From Blastococcus sp. TML/M2B (GTDB lineage Bacteria > Actinomycetota > Actinomycetes > Mycobacteriales > Geodermatophilaceae): DNA of 64,000 bases. The notes under the pieces are model-generated. The model was given only the letters and a program-made list of their open reading frames with translations, did no database searches and was not told where the DNA came from. The stretch covers positions 1,612,001 to 1,676,000 of the forward strand of contig NZ_JAENZZ010000001.1 in assembly GCF_016612865.1 (NCBI RefSeq), written 5' to 3'. Shown here piece after piece: positions 37,024 through 45,540 of this stretch. The position numbers and the translations under genes are program-made. The stretch's first letter is position 1. Each line of letters starts with the position of its first letter.

Positions 37024-37452
37024 GGCACCGCCTCCAGCCAGCCGGTCCTGCCGTCGCCCGGCGAGCAGCCCGCGGCACAGCGCGGCGAGGTCCACCAGGC
37101 CGACGAGCACCCCGTCCTCCACGACCGGGGCGTAGGCGGCGGAGACCCGCAGCATCCGCTCGGCCGCCTCGGGCACGGGGGTGTCCGGGGCCAGCCCGAC
37201 CATCTCCGGCAGCTCCAGGTCCACCAGCCGGGTCTGCTCGAGGTCGCGCCCGTCGGCGACGGCCTGGGTGACGTCGCCGTCGCAGACCAGGGTGGCCGGC
37301 ACCCGGGAGGCGCCGTCGGTGAGCACCACGAGCACGTTGTCGTGCGACCGCTTCATCAGGTACGCGGCCGCGGCGACGTGCGCCGTGCGCTCCACCGTCG
37401 TCATCGCCGAGCGCATGACGTCGCGCACCACGGGGTCGGGGGTGGGGGTCAT
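37020..37452 (-). CDS. CBS-domain-pair protein (frameshifted near 3' end)
   Basis: About 143 residues with two CBS motifs: VVRDVMRSAMTTVERTAHVA at the start and VGLAPDTPVPEAAERMLRVS in the second. CBS pairs bind adenosyl ligands such as AMP, ATP or SAM and regulate other proteins. An extra base near 37056-37059 shifts the last 12 codons; corrected, the protein ends LLAGDGRTGWLEAVP with a stop that overlaps the convergent kinase stop. GAGGAG lies about 8 nt upstream of the ATG. It is 35 nt downstream of the cyclase gene, so the two may be co-transcribed. Confidence 0.78.
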
Positions 37453-37487
37453 GCCGGGCTCCTCGTCGTCGTCCGGTCGCGCTGCGG

Positions 37488-39000
37488 TCAGCGCCTCCGG
37501 CGGGTGGGTGCGCCCGCTCCCGACCGGGGAGCGGGGCGCGGGACGGGCAGGGTCAGCAGGTAGGCCTCGACCGGCTCGGCCTTGCCCTTGACCCGCAGCT
37601 CGGGGGTCGGGGCGAGCGCGGCGTCGTCGCCCAGCAGGGCCCGGGTCCGCTCGCCGACCAGCACGCCGCCCACCGGCGCGGCCGCCTGCAACCGGGCGGC
37701 GACGTTCACCGTGTCGCCGACGGCGGCGTAGACGACGTAGCCGCGGCCGCCCATCTCGGAGACGACGACGGGGCCGCTGTTGACCCCGACCCGGAGCTCC
37801 GGCCAGTCGTCGTGGTCGCGCCGGATGGCGGCCACCTCGTCCTGCAGCGCCGCCGCGGCGCCGACCGCACGGCGGGCGTGATCGGGCTGGTCGCCGCGGC
37901 GGTTGAAGGTGGCGAAGATGCCGTCGCCGGTGAACTTCTCCACCTCGCCGCCGAACCGGCGGGAGACCAGCGGCGTCGCCACCTCGTAGTAGGCGCGCAG
38001 CATCGCGGCGACCTCGGCGGGGTCGCGGTCCTCGGCCGAAGGTCGTGTACCCGGCCAGGTCGCCGACGAGGACCGACACCTCCTGCCGCTGCTCACGGGT
38101 GGCCGGCAGGTACAGCGGGCGGAACCGCTCCTCCCGCCACTCGCGCCGCGCGGCGGCGAAGACCAGCAGGAACCCGGCGACGATGATCGCGTGCCACACC
38201 CACCAGGAGGGGTGGAACTTGCGCTCCCCGGCGGCGGCCACGCCCAGGAGCGCCTCGGCCAGCAGCACGTAGCAGACGACGACGCTGACCACGAGGAACC
38301 CGAGCCGCTCGCGGTGCACCCACCACAGGCGCGCGGCGGCGCACACGTAGGCGAGCGCGGCGGTGCCGGCGGCGATCTCCAGCGCGTCACCGCTGGGGCC
38401 CTCGCCGGTGATGACGTCGATCGGCGGCCAGTTGCCCAGCGACCAGATCCCCCACAGCACCAGCGCACCGACGACGGCGGCGCGCAGCCACGGCCGGGCG
38501 CGCATGACCGCCGGCCCGGCCCACGGGCGGATGTCGACGTAGGCCGACGCCAGGGCGAACGGGGCGGCGACGAGCAGCCCGACGGTGATCGCCACCGTGT
38601 AGCCGGGCAGCGACTCGTGGGTCAGCACGTGCTGGGTGCCCGCCGCGTGCAGGGCCATGAACCCGCTGACCGTGAGGAACGCCAGCGAGAGCAGCAGGAC
38701 GCGGGCGTCACCCCGGGCGCGGGCGGCCTCCCCGGTCACCACCGAGAGGCTGGCCGCCACGAAGCCGACGACGAGGAAGAAGACGAAGTGCAGCGGCGCG
38801 CTGGTCCAGTGGACGGCGGCGTAGTCCGGCTTCAGCAGGAAGACCATGCCCGCGGCGGGCAGGAGCAGCCCGGCGACGACGGCCACGGTGCCGGGCCGGA
38901 GCCACCCCGGGGCACGGCGCGCGGGCGCCGTCGCCCGCCCGCCCGCAGCGGGAGGGCGGTCGGCCTCGTCCTGCGCGGGTGCGCGCCCGGCCGGGTCCAC
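37488..39000 (-). CDS. Membrane class III adenylate cyclase (frameshifted)
   Basis: About 503 residues when corrected: a proline-rich cytosolic N-terminus, some eight hydrophobic segments (about residues 40-290) and a C-terminal cyclase homology domain. The catalytic residues look complete: metal Asp in LVGDLAGYTTF and FTGDGIFATF, the adenine-selecting Lys and Asp in EKFTGD and AVGDTVN, and the transition-state Asn/Arg in NVAARLQ. It should make cAMP. One extra G near 38036-38038 breaks the frame between YTTF and AEDRDPAEV. The GTG start has no strong ribosome binding site and is uncertain. Confidence 0.85.
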
Positions 39001-39056
39001 CGCGCCACTGTGCGTCGGCGCCGCACGCCGGTGCCAGGGTCTTTCGGCCGCGGGGC

Positions 39057-39911
39057 TCAGCCCAGCCGGGCCAGCTGCTCCGGGGTCAGCTCGAGCTCGG
39101 CGGCCTGCGCCGAGTCCTGGACGGAGGCCGCGCGGGACGCGCCCGGGATCGGGACGACGACGTCGGCCTGCGCCAGGTGCCAGGCCAGCGCGACGCGGTA
39201 CACGGAGACGTCGAGCTCGGTGGCCAGCTCGGCGAAGGCCGGGGCGTCGGCGTCCAGCGAGCCGGCCGCGCCGACCCCGCCGAACGGGCTCCACGGGAGG
39301 AACGCCAGCCCGTGCGCGGCGCAGTGCGCCAGCTCGCCGGCCGAGTGCCGCCAGCCGGGGGAGAACTGGTTCTGCACGCTCACGAAGGCGTCGCCGACGA
39401 TCGCCCGGGCCGCGTCGATCTGCGCGATGTCCGCGTTGGAGACGCCGACCATCCGCACCAGGCCGTCGTCGGCCAGGGCACGCAGCGCGCCCATCGACTC
39501 CTCCCACGGCGTCGACGGGTCGGGCCGGTGGTACTGGTACAGCCCGATCGCCTCCACGCCCAGCCGGCGCAGCGAGTCCTCGCAGGCACGGCGGAGGTAG
39601 GCGGGGGAGCCGTCCAGCCCCCAGTCGGTGCCCGAGCGGGTGTGCCCGCCCTTGGTCGCCACGAGCACGTCGGCGGCGCCGGGCCCGTAGGAGGCCAGCG
39701 CCTCGGCCACCAGCGACTCGTTGTGCCCGAACTCCGCCTCGTCGCGGGAGTAGGCGTCGGCGGTGTCGACCAGGGTCACCCCGGCGTCCAGGGCGGCGTG
39801 GACGACGCCGACCGCCTCCTCGCGGGAGGGCCGGGGCCGCTTGGTGGACAGGGGCATCGCCCCCAGCCCGATGGCGCTGACGGACAGGGTCCCGATGCGT
39901 CGCTGCTGCAC
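39057..39911 (-). CDS. Aldo/keto reductase
   Basis: A 284-residue NADPH-dependent reductase with the AKR tetrad: Asp and Tyr in [12 protein letters not shown], Lys in VATKGGHT and His in LYQYHRPDP, plus the C-terminal cofactor motif [13 protein letters not shown]. The substrate is unknown. I chose the GTG start because the conserved strand [19 protein letters not shown] begins a few residues later; an in-frame ATG 42 nt upstream would overlap the start of the divergent rarA gene. It is distinct from the aldo/keto reductase next to hisS. Confidence 0.87.
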   Translation of the reverse strand: MQQRRIGTLSVSAIGLGAMPLSTKRPRPSREEAVGVVHAALDAGVTLVDTADAYSRDEAEFGHNESLVAEALASYGPGAADVLVATKGGHTRSGTDWGLDGSPAYLRRACEDSLRRLGVEAIGLYQYHRPDPSTPWEESMGALRALADDGLVRMVGVSNADIAQIDAARAIVGDAFVSVQNQFSPGWRHSAGELAHCAAHGLAFLPWSPFGGVGAAGSLDADAPAFAELATELDVSVYRVALAWHLAQADVVVPIPGASRAASVQDSAQAAELELTPEQLARLG

Positions 39912-39933
39912 GGGGGGTGTCGTGCCCCGCGGG

Positions 39934-39939
39934 TAGCGT
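39934..39939 (+). promoter_or_regulatory. Leaderless-type -10 element (TAGCGT) of rarA
   Basis: TAGCGT ends 7 nt before the GTG start in a 35-bp gap between divergent genes. The spacing would start transcription at or next to the start codon. Confidence 0.4.
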
Positions 39940-39946
39940 CGCAACC

Positions 39947-41284
39947 GTGACATCGCTGTTCGACCCGGCTCCGGACGAGCAGGGTGCGCCCGCCGTCGAC
40001 CCGGGTGCCCCGCTGGCCGTGCGCATGCGGCCACGGTCGCTCGACGAGGTGGTCGGCCAGCAGCACCTGCTCGGCGCACGCGCCCCGCTGCGCCGGCTGG
40101 TGGAGTCCGACGAGCCGATGTCGCTGGTGCTCTACGGCCCGCCCGGCACGGGCAAGACCACCCTGGCGCACGTCATCTCGCTGGCCACCAAGCGGCAGTT
40201 CGTGCAGCTCTCCGCGCTGGACTCCGGGGTCAAGGAGGTGCGCGCGGTCATCCAGAGCGCCAAGCGCGAGCTGACCTTCTCCGGGCGCCGCACCGTGCTG
40301 TTCATCGACGAGGTGCACCGCTTCTCCAAGACCCAGCAGGACAGCCTGCTCTCCGCGGTCGAGGACCGGATCGTCAGCCTCATCGCGGCCACCACCGAGA
40401 ACCCGTTCTTCTCCGTGGTCAGCCCGCTGCTGTCGCGCAGCCTGGTCCTGGCCCTCCAGCCGCTGGACGACGACGACGTCCGCACGCTGCTGCACCGGGC
40501 GCTCACCAGCGACCGGGGGCTGGACGGCGCGGTGACGCTCAGCGCCGAGGCCGAGGAGCACCTGGTGCGCATCGCCGGGGGTGACGGCCGCAAGGCGCTG
40601 ACCGCGCTGGAGTCCGGCGCCGGCGCCGCGCAGGCGGTGGGGGCCACCGAGATCGACCTGGCCACGCTGGAGACCGCCGTCGCCCAGGCCGCGGTGCGCT
40701 ACGACCGGCAGGGCGACCAGCACTACGACGTCGCCAGTGCCTTGATCAAGAGCATCCGCGGCAGCGACGTCGACGCCGCCATGCACTACCTGGCCCGCAT
40801 GGTCGAGGCCGGGGAGGACCCGCGCTTCATCGCCCGGCGGCTGGTGATCTCCGCCAGCGAGGACATCGGGATGGCCGATCCGACGGCGCTGCTCACCGCG
40901 GTCGCGGCCGCCGACGCGGTCGCCTTCATCGGCATGCCCGAGGGGCACTTCCCGCTGGCGCAGGCCGTCGTCCACCTGGCCACCGCACCGAAGTCCGACG
41001 CCGTCACCAAGGCGATCGGCGAGTCGGTGCGCGACGTCCGGGCGGGGCTGGCCGGGCCGGTGCCACCCGGGCTGCGCGACGGTCACTACGCCGGGGCGAA
41101 GAAGCTCGGGCACGCCCAGACCTACGTCTACCCGCACAGCCACCCCGACGGCGTCGTCCCGCAGCAGTACCCGCCGGACGCGCTGGTCGGCAAGGACTAC
41201 TACCGGCCCACCGGCCGGGGTGCGGAAGCCCGGCTGGGGGAGCGGCTGGCCAAGCTCCGGGCGATCATCCGGCGCGGTCGCTGA
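39947..41284 (+). CDS. rarA: Replication-associated recombination protein A (RarA/MgsA)
   Basis: A 445-residue AAA+ ATPase that acts at stalled replication forks. Seen: [18 protein letters not shown], Walker [13 protein letters not shown] (about residue 63), Walker [11 protein letters not shown], sensor 1 AATTENPFF, arginine finger LSRSLV, and the C-terminal tetramerisation region with [19 protein letters not shown]. The order rarA, DUF948 protein, DUF6167 protein, alaS is conserved in many actinobacteria. The GTG start is the first in-frame codon after the -10-like element. Confidence 0.93.
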   Translation: MTSLFDPAPDEQGAPAVDPGAPLAVRMRPRSLDEVVGQQHLLGARAPLRRLVESDEPMSLVLYGPPGTGKTTLAHVISLATKRQFVQLSALDSGVKEVRAVIQSAKRELTFSGRRTVLFIDEVHRFSKTQQDSLLSAVEDRIVSLIAATTENPFFSVVSPLLSRSLVLALQPLDDDDVRTLLHRALTSDRGLDGAVTLSAEAEEHLVRIAGGDGRKALTALESGAGAAQAVGATEIDLATLETAVAQAAVRYDRQGDQHYDVASALIKSIRGSDVDAAMHYLARMVEAGEDPRFIARRLVISASEDIGMADPTALLTAVAAADAVAFIGMPEGHFPLAQAVVHLATAPKSDAVTKAIGESVRDVRAGLAGPVPPGLRDGHYAGAKKLGHAQTYVYPHSHPDGVVPQQYPPDALVGKDYYRPTGRGAEARLGERLAKLRAIIRRGR

Positions 41285-41390
41285 CCGAACTGCCGATGAC
41301 GGGCGGGGACGGGAACGGTCGACCGGCCCCGCGACTACTGTGACCACTCCCGGGCGGAGCCTCGCCGAGACCTTCAGAACAGGAGCACGT

Positions 41391-41816
41391 GTGTCCGCAG
41401 GAGAGATCGCCGGGCTGGTCGCAGCCGGGGCGCTGGTGCTGCTGGTGGTGCTGGTCGCCGTCCCGCTGCTCAAGCTCGGCCGCACGCTCGACGAGACCAC
41501 GCTGACCATCCGGCAGGTCCGCGAGCAGAGCGCGCCGATCCTGACCCAGGCCAGCACCACGGTCACCCACGTGAACAGCAACCTCGAGCGGGTCGACGAC
41601 ATCACCGGCAACGCCGCCAACGTGTCGAGCAACGTCGCCGCGCTGACCAGCGTCGTGGCCGCCACGCTCGGCAGCCCGCTGATCAAGGTCGCCGCGTTCT
41701 CCTACGGCGTGCGCAGCGCCGCCCGCAAGAAGCGCGAGGGCGAGGCGCTCGCCGAGATCGCGCGCCGGGACAAGGAGGCGCGTCGCGCCCGTCGGTCCGC
41801 GCGGCGGGCCGCCTGA
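41391..41816 (+). CDS. DUF948-domain membrane protein
   Basis: A 141-residue protein with an N-terminal transmembrane helix (about residues 5-27), a helical heptad-like stretch (TLTIRQVREQSAPILTQAST and onward) and a basic tail (RRARRSARRAA). The domain resembles methyl-accepting-type coiled coils; its function is unknown. The GTG start has AGGAG about 6 nt upstream. It overlaps the next gene by TGATG and lies between rarA and alaS as in related genomes. Confidence 0.8.
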   Translation: MSAGEIAGLVAAGALVLLVVLVAVPLLKLGRTLDETTLTIRQVREQSAPILTQASTTVTHVNSNLERVDDITGNAANVSSNVAALTSVVAATLGSPLIKVAAFSYGVRSAARKKREGEALAEIARRDKEARRARRSARRAA

Positions 41817-42097
41817 TGCGCCGGCTGTTCTGGCTGGCCATGGGCGTCACCATCGGCGCCCTCGTCGTCCGCAAGCTCGGCCGGGCCGCGGAGAAGATGA
41901 CCCCCGCGGGCATCGGCGCCTCGATCGCCGACGGCCTGCGCGACCTCGCCGACGCGATCGGCGACTTCGGCGCCGACGTCCGCGACGCGATGGCCGAGCG
42001 CGAGCAGGAGCTGCGCGCCGGCACGGGCCTGGACTCCCCGCTGCCCACCGGCGACCAGGTGCGGCTGCCCGGCCGCGGCGCGCACAGCGCCGAGTGA
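41816..42097 (+). CDS. Small membrane protein of the DUF6167 type
   Basis: A 93-residue protein with a short hydrophobic N-terminus (LFWLAMGVTIGALVV), then LGRAAEKMTPAGIGASIADG and an acidic helical part ending in a short linker. This protein is regularly found between the DUF948 gene and alaS in actinobacteria. The function is unknown. Family name is from memory of the conserved neighbourhood. Confidence 0.72.
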   Translation: MRRLFWLAMGVTIGALVVRKLGRAAEKMTPAGIGASIADGLRDLADAIGDFGADVRDAMAEREQELRAGTGLDSPLPTGDQVRLPGRGAHSAE

Positions 42098-42122
42098 CAT
42101 GGCCCCCTCCTGACCTCCCGGG

Positions 42123-42141
42123 CCGGGGCACGCCGCCCCGG
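42123..42141 (+). other. Hairpin in the alaS leader
   Basis: A 7-bp stem (CCGGGGC / GCCCCGG) with a 5-nt loop lies 33 nt before alaS. It could be a weak terminator for the upstream pair or an attenuator; no specifier-type T-box features are visible. Confidence 0.35.
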
Positions 42142-42173
42142 TCCGGCCCCGACCGCCGACCTGAGAAGACCTG

Positions 42174-44855
42174 ATGCAGACCGCCGAGATCCGCCGCCGC
42201 TTCCTGGAGCACTTCGCCGCGCGCGGCCACACCGTCGTCCCCAGCGCGTCGCTGGTGTCCCCGGACCCGTCGCTGCTGTTCACCGTGGCGGGCATGGTGC
42301 CGTTCATCCCGTACCTGACCGGCCGCGAGCCCGCGCCCTACCCGCGGGCCACCAGCGTGCAGAAGTGCGTCCGCACCCTCGACATCGAGGAGGTGGGCAA
42401 GACCACCCGCCACGGCACGTTCTTCCAGATGAACGGCAACTTCTCCTTCGGCGACTACTTCAAGGAAGGCGCCATCCAGCACGCCTGGGAGCTGCTCACC
42501 GGCTCGGTCGACGACGGCGGCCTGGGCTTCGACCCCGACCGGCTCTGGGTCACCGTCTACCTGGACGACGACGAGGCCGCCGAGGCCTGGCACCGCATCG
42601 CGGGGCTGCCGGTCGAGCGGATCCAGCGGCTGGGCAAGAAGGACAACTACTGGCACACGGGAGCGGCCGGCCCCGGCGGTCCGTGCTCGGAGATCTACTA
42701 CGACCGCGGCCCGGAGTTCGGGCCCGAGGGCGGTCCGCTCGTCGACACCGCGGGCGACCGGTTCCTGGAGATCTGGAACCTCGTCTTCATGCAGTACGAG
42801 CTCACCGACGTGCGCAGCAAGGAGGAGTTCACCGTCGTCGGTGAGCTGCCGAACAAGAACATCGACACCGGCATGGGCCTGGAGCGGGTGGCCTACCTGC
42901 TCCAGGGCGTCGACAACATGTACGAGATCGACGAGGTCGCGCCGGTGCTGCGCAAGGCCGCCGAGCTGGCCGGCGTCACCTACGGCAAGGACCGGGACGC
43001 CGACGTCCGGCTGCGCGTGGTCGCCGACCACGTGCGCAGCGGTCTCATGCTCATCGGGGACGGCGTCACGCCGGGCAACGAGGGCCGCGGGTACATCCTG
43101 CGCCGGCTGCTGCGCCGCGCGGTCCGCTCGATGAAGCTGCTCGGCGTCGACGACGCGACGCTGCCCGAGCTGCTGCCGGTCTCGCGCGACGCGATGAGCG
43201 CCAGCTACCCCGAGCTCGCCACCGACTTCGACCGGATCTCGTCGGTCGCCTACGCGGAGGAGGAGGCGTTCCGCCGCACCCTCACCTCCGGGACGGCGCT
43301 GTTCGACACCGCGGTGGCGCAGGCCAAGCAGGCGGGCACCCCGACGCTCTCGGGCGACCAGGCGTTCAGCCTGCACGACACCTTCGGCTTCCCGATCGAC
43401 GTCACCCTCGAGATGGCCGCCGAGCAGGGCGTGACGGTCGACGAGGCGGGCTTCCGCGCGCTGATGCAGGAGCAGCGCGACCGGGCCCGCGCCGACGCCC
43501 GCGCCAAGCGCACCGGCTCGGTCGACGTCCTCGCCTACCGGAAGCTGCTGGCCGACCACGGGCCCACCGACTGGCAGGCCTACGAGACGCTGCGCACCGA
43601 CTCCCGGGTGCTCGGCCTGGTCTCCGAGGCCGACGACGAGGCCCCGCGCCCGGCCGGCCCCGGCGAGATCACCCGCGTGGTCCTGGACCGGACGCCGTTC
43701 TACGCCGAGTCCGGTGGCCAGGTCGCCGACGCCGGCATCCTCACCTGGGACGGCGGCCGCGCCGAGGTCATCGACGTGCAGCGCCCGGTCAAGGGCCTGG
43801 TCGCCCACCAGGTGCGCGTCCTCGAGGGCGAGCTGCACCTCGGCACCGAGCTGACCGCCGAGGTCGACCACGAGTGGCGGATCTCCGCCTGCCAGGCGCA
43901 CTCGGGCACGCACGTCGTGCACGCCGCGCTGCGCCAGGTGCTCGGCCCGCAGGCCCTGCAGTCGGGCTCCTACAACCGGCCGGGCTACCTGCGGCTGGAC
44001 TTCGCCTGGCAGGGCGCGCTCACCCAGCAGCAGCGCACCGACATCGAGGACGTCGCGAACGCCGCGGTGCGGGCCGACCACGCGGTCTCCGCCTCCTGGA
44101 TGACGCTGCCCGAGGCGCGCGCGTTCGGCGCGCTGGCGCTGTTCGGCGAGACCTACGGCGAGCAGGTGCGCGTCGTCGAGATCGGCGGCCCCTGGTCGCG
44201 CGAGCTGTGCGGTGGCACCCACGTGCGGGGCAGCGCGCAGATCGGGACGCTGGCGCTGACCGGCGAGTCCTCGGTCGGCTCGGGCGCACGTCGCGTCGAG
44301 GCGGTCGTGGGCCTGGAGGGCTTCCGCTACCTCGCCCGCGAGCGCGACCTCGTCCGCCAGCTCGCCGAGCTGCTCAAGACCCCGCAGGACGGGCTGGTCG
44401 AGCGGGTCGGCGGCATGCTGTCGCGGCTGCGCGAGGTCGACCGCGAGCTCGCCGAGCTGCGCGGCCAGCAGACCCTCGCCGCGGCCGGTCAGCTGGCCGG
44501 CGCCGCGCGCGACGTCGGCGGGGTCGCCGTCGTCACCGGCGCCCCCGCGGGGCTGGCCGGCGGCGACCTGCGCACCCTGGCGCTCGACGTCCGCGGCCGG
44601 CTGGGCGAGCGCCCGGCCGTCGTGCTGCTCGCGTCGGAGTCCGGTGGCAAGGTGGCTCTCGTCGCGGCGCTGAACCCGGCCGCCCTCGCGCAGGGGCTGT
44701 CGGCCAACGACGTGTTGAAGGCCGCGGCGGGTCCCGTCGGCGGTCGAGGTGGCGGAAAGGCAGACGTCGCCCAGGGGGGCGGCACCGACGCTGCAGGGAT
44801 CCCCGCCGCGTTGCAGGCCGGCGAACAGGCGGTTGCGGCCGCCACGGGAAGGTGA
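42174..44855 (+). CDS. alaS: Alanyl-tRNA synthetase
   Basis: An 893-residue enzyme with the class II catalytic core (SLLFTVAGMVPFIPYLTG, RHGTFFQMNGNFSFGDYFKE split by motif 2), the tRNA-recognition helical domain, the editing domain with zinc ligands in SGTHVVHAAL (about residue 577) and ELCGGTHVRG (about 677), and the C-Ala domain (about 740-893). It charges tRNA-Ala and clears Ser/Gly mischarging. The stop overlaps the ruvX start (GTGA). Confidence 0.97.
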   Translation: MQTAEIRRRFLEHFAARGHTVVPSASLVSPDPSLLFTVAGMVPFIPYLTGREPAPYPRATSVQKCVRTLDIEEVGKTTRHGTFFQMNGNFSFGDYFKEGAIQHAWELLTGSVDDGGLGFDPDRLWVTVYLDDDEAAEAWHRIAGLPVERIQRLGKKDNYWHTGAAGPGGPCSEIYYDRGPEFGPEGGPLVDTAGDRFLEIWNLVFMQYELTDVRSKEEFTVVGELPNKNIDTGMGLERVAYLLQGVDNMYEIDEVAPVLRKAAELAGVTYGKDRDADVRLRVVADHVRSGLMLIGDGVTPGNEGRGYILRRLLRRAVRSMKLLGVDDATLPELLPVSRDAMSASYPELATDFDRISSVAYAEEEAFRRTLTSGTALFDTAVAQAKQAGTPTLSGDQAFSLHDTFGFPIDVTLEMAAEQGVTVDEAGFRALMQEQRDRARADARAKRTGSVDVLAYRKLLADHGPTDWQAYETLRTDSRVLGLVSEADDEAPRPAGPGEITRVVLDRTPFYAESGGQVADAGILTWDGGRAEVIDVQRPVKGLVAHQVRVLEGELHLGTELTAEVDHEWRISACQAHSGTHVVHAALRQVLGPQALQSGSYNRPGYLRLDFAWQGALTQQQRTDIEDVANAAVRADHAVSASWMTLPEARAFGALALFGETYGEQVRVVEIGGPWSRELCGGTHVRGSAQIGTLALTGESSVGSGARRVEAVVGLEGFRYLARERDLVRQLAELLKTPQDGLVERVGGMLSRLREVDRELAELRGQQTLAAAGQLAGAARDVGGVAVVTGAPAGLAGGDLRTLALDVRGRLGERPAVVLLASESGGKVALVAALNPAALAQGLSANDVLKAAAGPVGGRGGGKADVAQGGGTDAAGIPAALQAGEQAVAAATGR

Positions 44856-45540
44856 GCACCGTGCCCACGAGCGACGACCACGGTTCCGAGTACAACCCCG
44901 ACGACACCGGTCCGGTCGGGGGACGGCGGCGCGAGCTGCCGGCCGTCCCCCCGGCCCGGCCGCGTCCGCCGGCGGGTCAGCCGACGTACCACCCGACGAC
45001 CGAGATCGACCTGAGCCAGGGGTTCCCGCCCGTCACGAACGAGACGACGGAGATCGACCTGTCCGGGGGCTGGCCGGCGCACCTCAAGGTGCCGCCGAAG
45101 CCGGCCGCGCCGTCGGGCCGGGTGCTCGGCGTCGACGTCGGCACCGTGCGGGTCGGGCTGGCCCTGTCCGACCCGACCGGCACCCTGGCCAGCCCGCTGG
45201 AGACGGTCCAGCGGGCCAAGGACGGCGCCGATCTGGACCGTCTCGCCGCCCTCGTGGTGGAACACGAGGTGACCGAGGTGGTGGTGGGGGAGCCGAGGCA
45301 CCTGTCGGGTGCGTCGGGGGCGTCCGCGGCAGACGCCAGTGCTTACTCTCAGGCACTGGCCGACCGCATAGCGGAGGTGCCCGTGTACCTGATCGACGAA
45401 AGGCTCTCGACCGTGACCGCAGCCAGCCACCTGCGCCAAGGCGGCATCGACAGCCGCCGCCAGCGCTCGGTGATCGACCAGGCCGCCGCCGTCGTGATCC
45501 TGCAGCAGTACCTGGACAGCCGGCGGGCGCGGCCCGTGAC
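44852..45540 (+). CDS. ruvX: Holliday junction resolvase-like RuvX/YqgF, in frame with mltG
   Basis: The RNase H-like YqgF domain lies at about residues 88-225: GVDVGTVRVGLALSDP, EVVVGEPRHLSG, VYLIDERLSTVTA and RQRSVIDQAAAVVILQQYL. YqgF is implicated in 16S rRNA 5'-end processing. An N-terminal extension of about 88 residues is disordered and repeats TTEIDLS twice. As written the frame continues into mltG without a stop. Deleting one C of the CCC at 45533-45535 would give an ending in ARP, a TGA stop and a GTGA overlap with mltG, the local norm. The end given here assumes that correction. Confidence 0.8.

Noticed and set aside
32917-40026. A continuous minus-strand frame of over 2,300 codons
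   Set aside because: It is not one protein. It strings together the DUF559 gene, parts of the CBS and cyclase genes and the aldo/keto reductase with antisense translation of the plus-strand kinase and flavoprotein genes. Such long stop-free frames arise from high GC at third positions.
42098-42173. T-box or other riboswitch before alaS (also considered before thrS, hisS and aspS)
   Set aside because: The leaders are short and I could not find a T-box sequence, specifier loop or antiterminator; only a simple hairpin is present before alaS.
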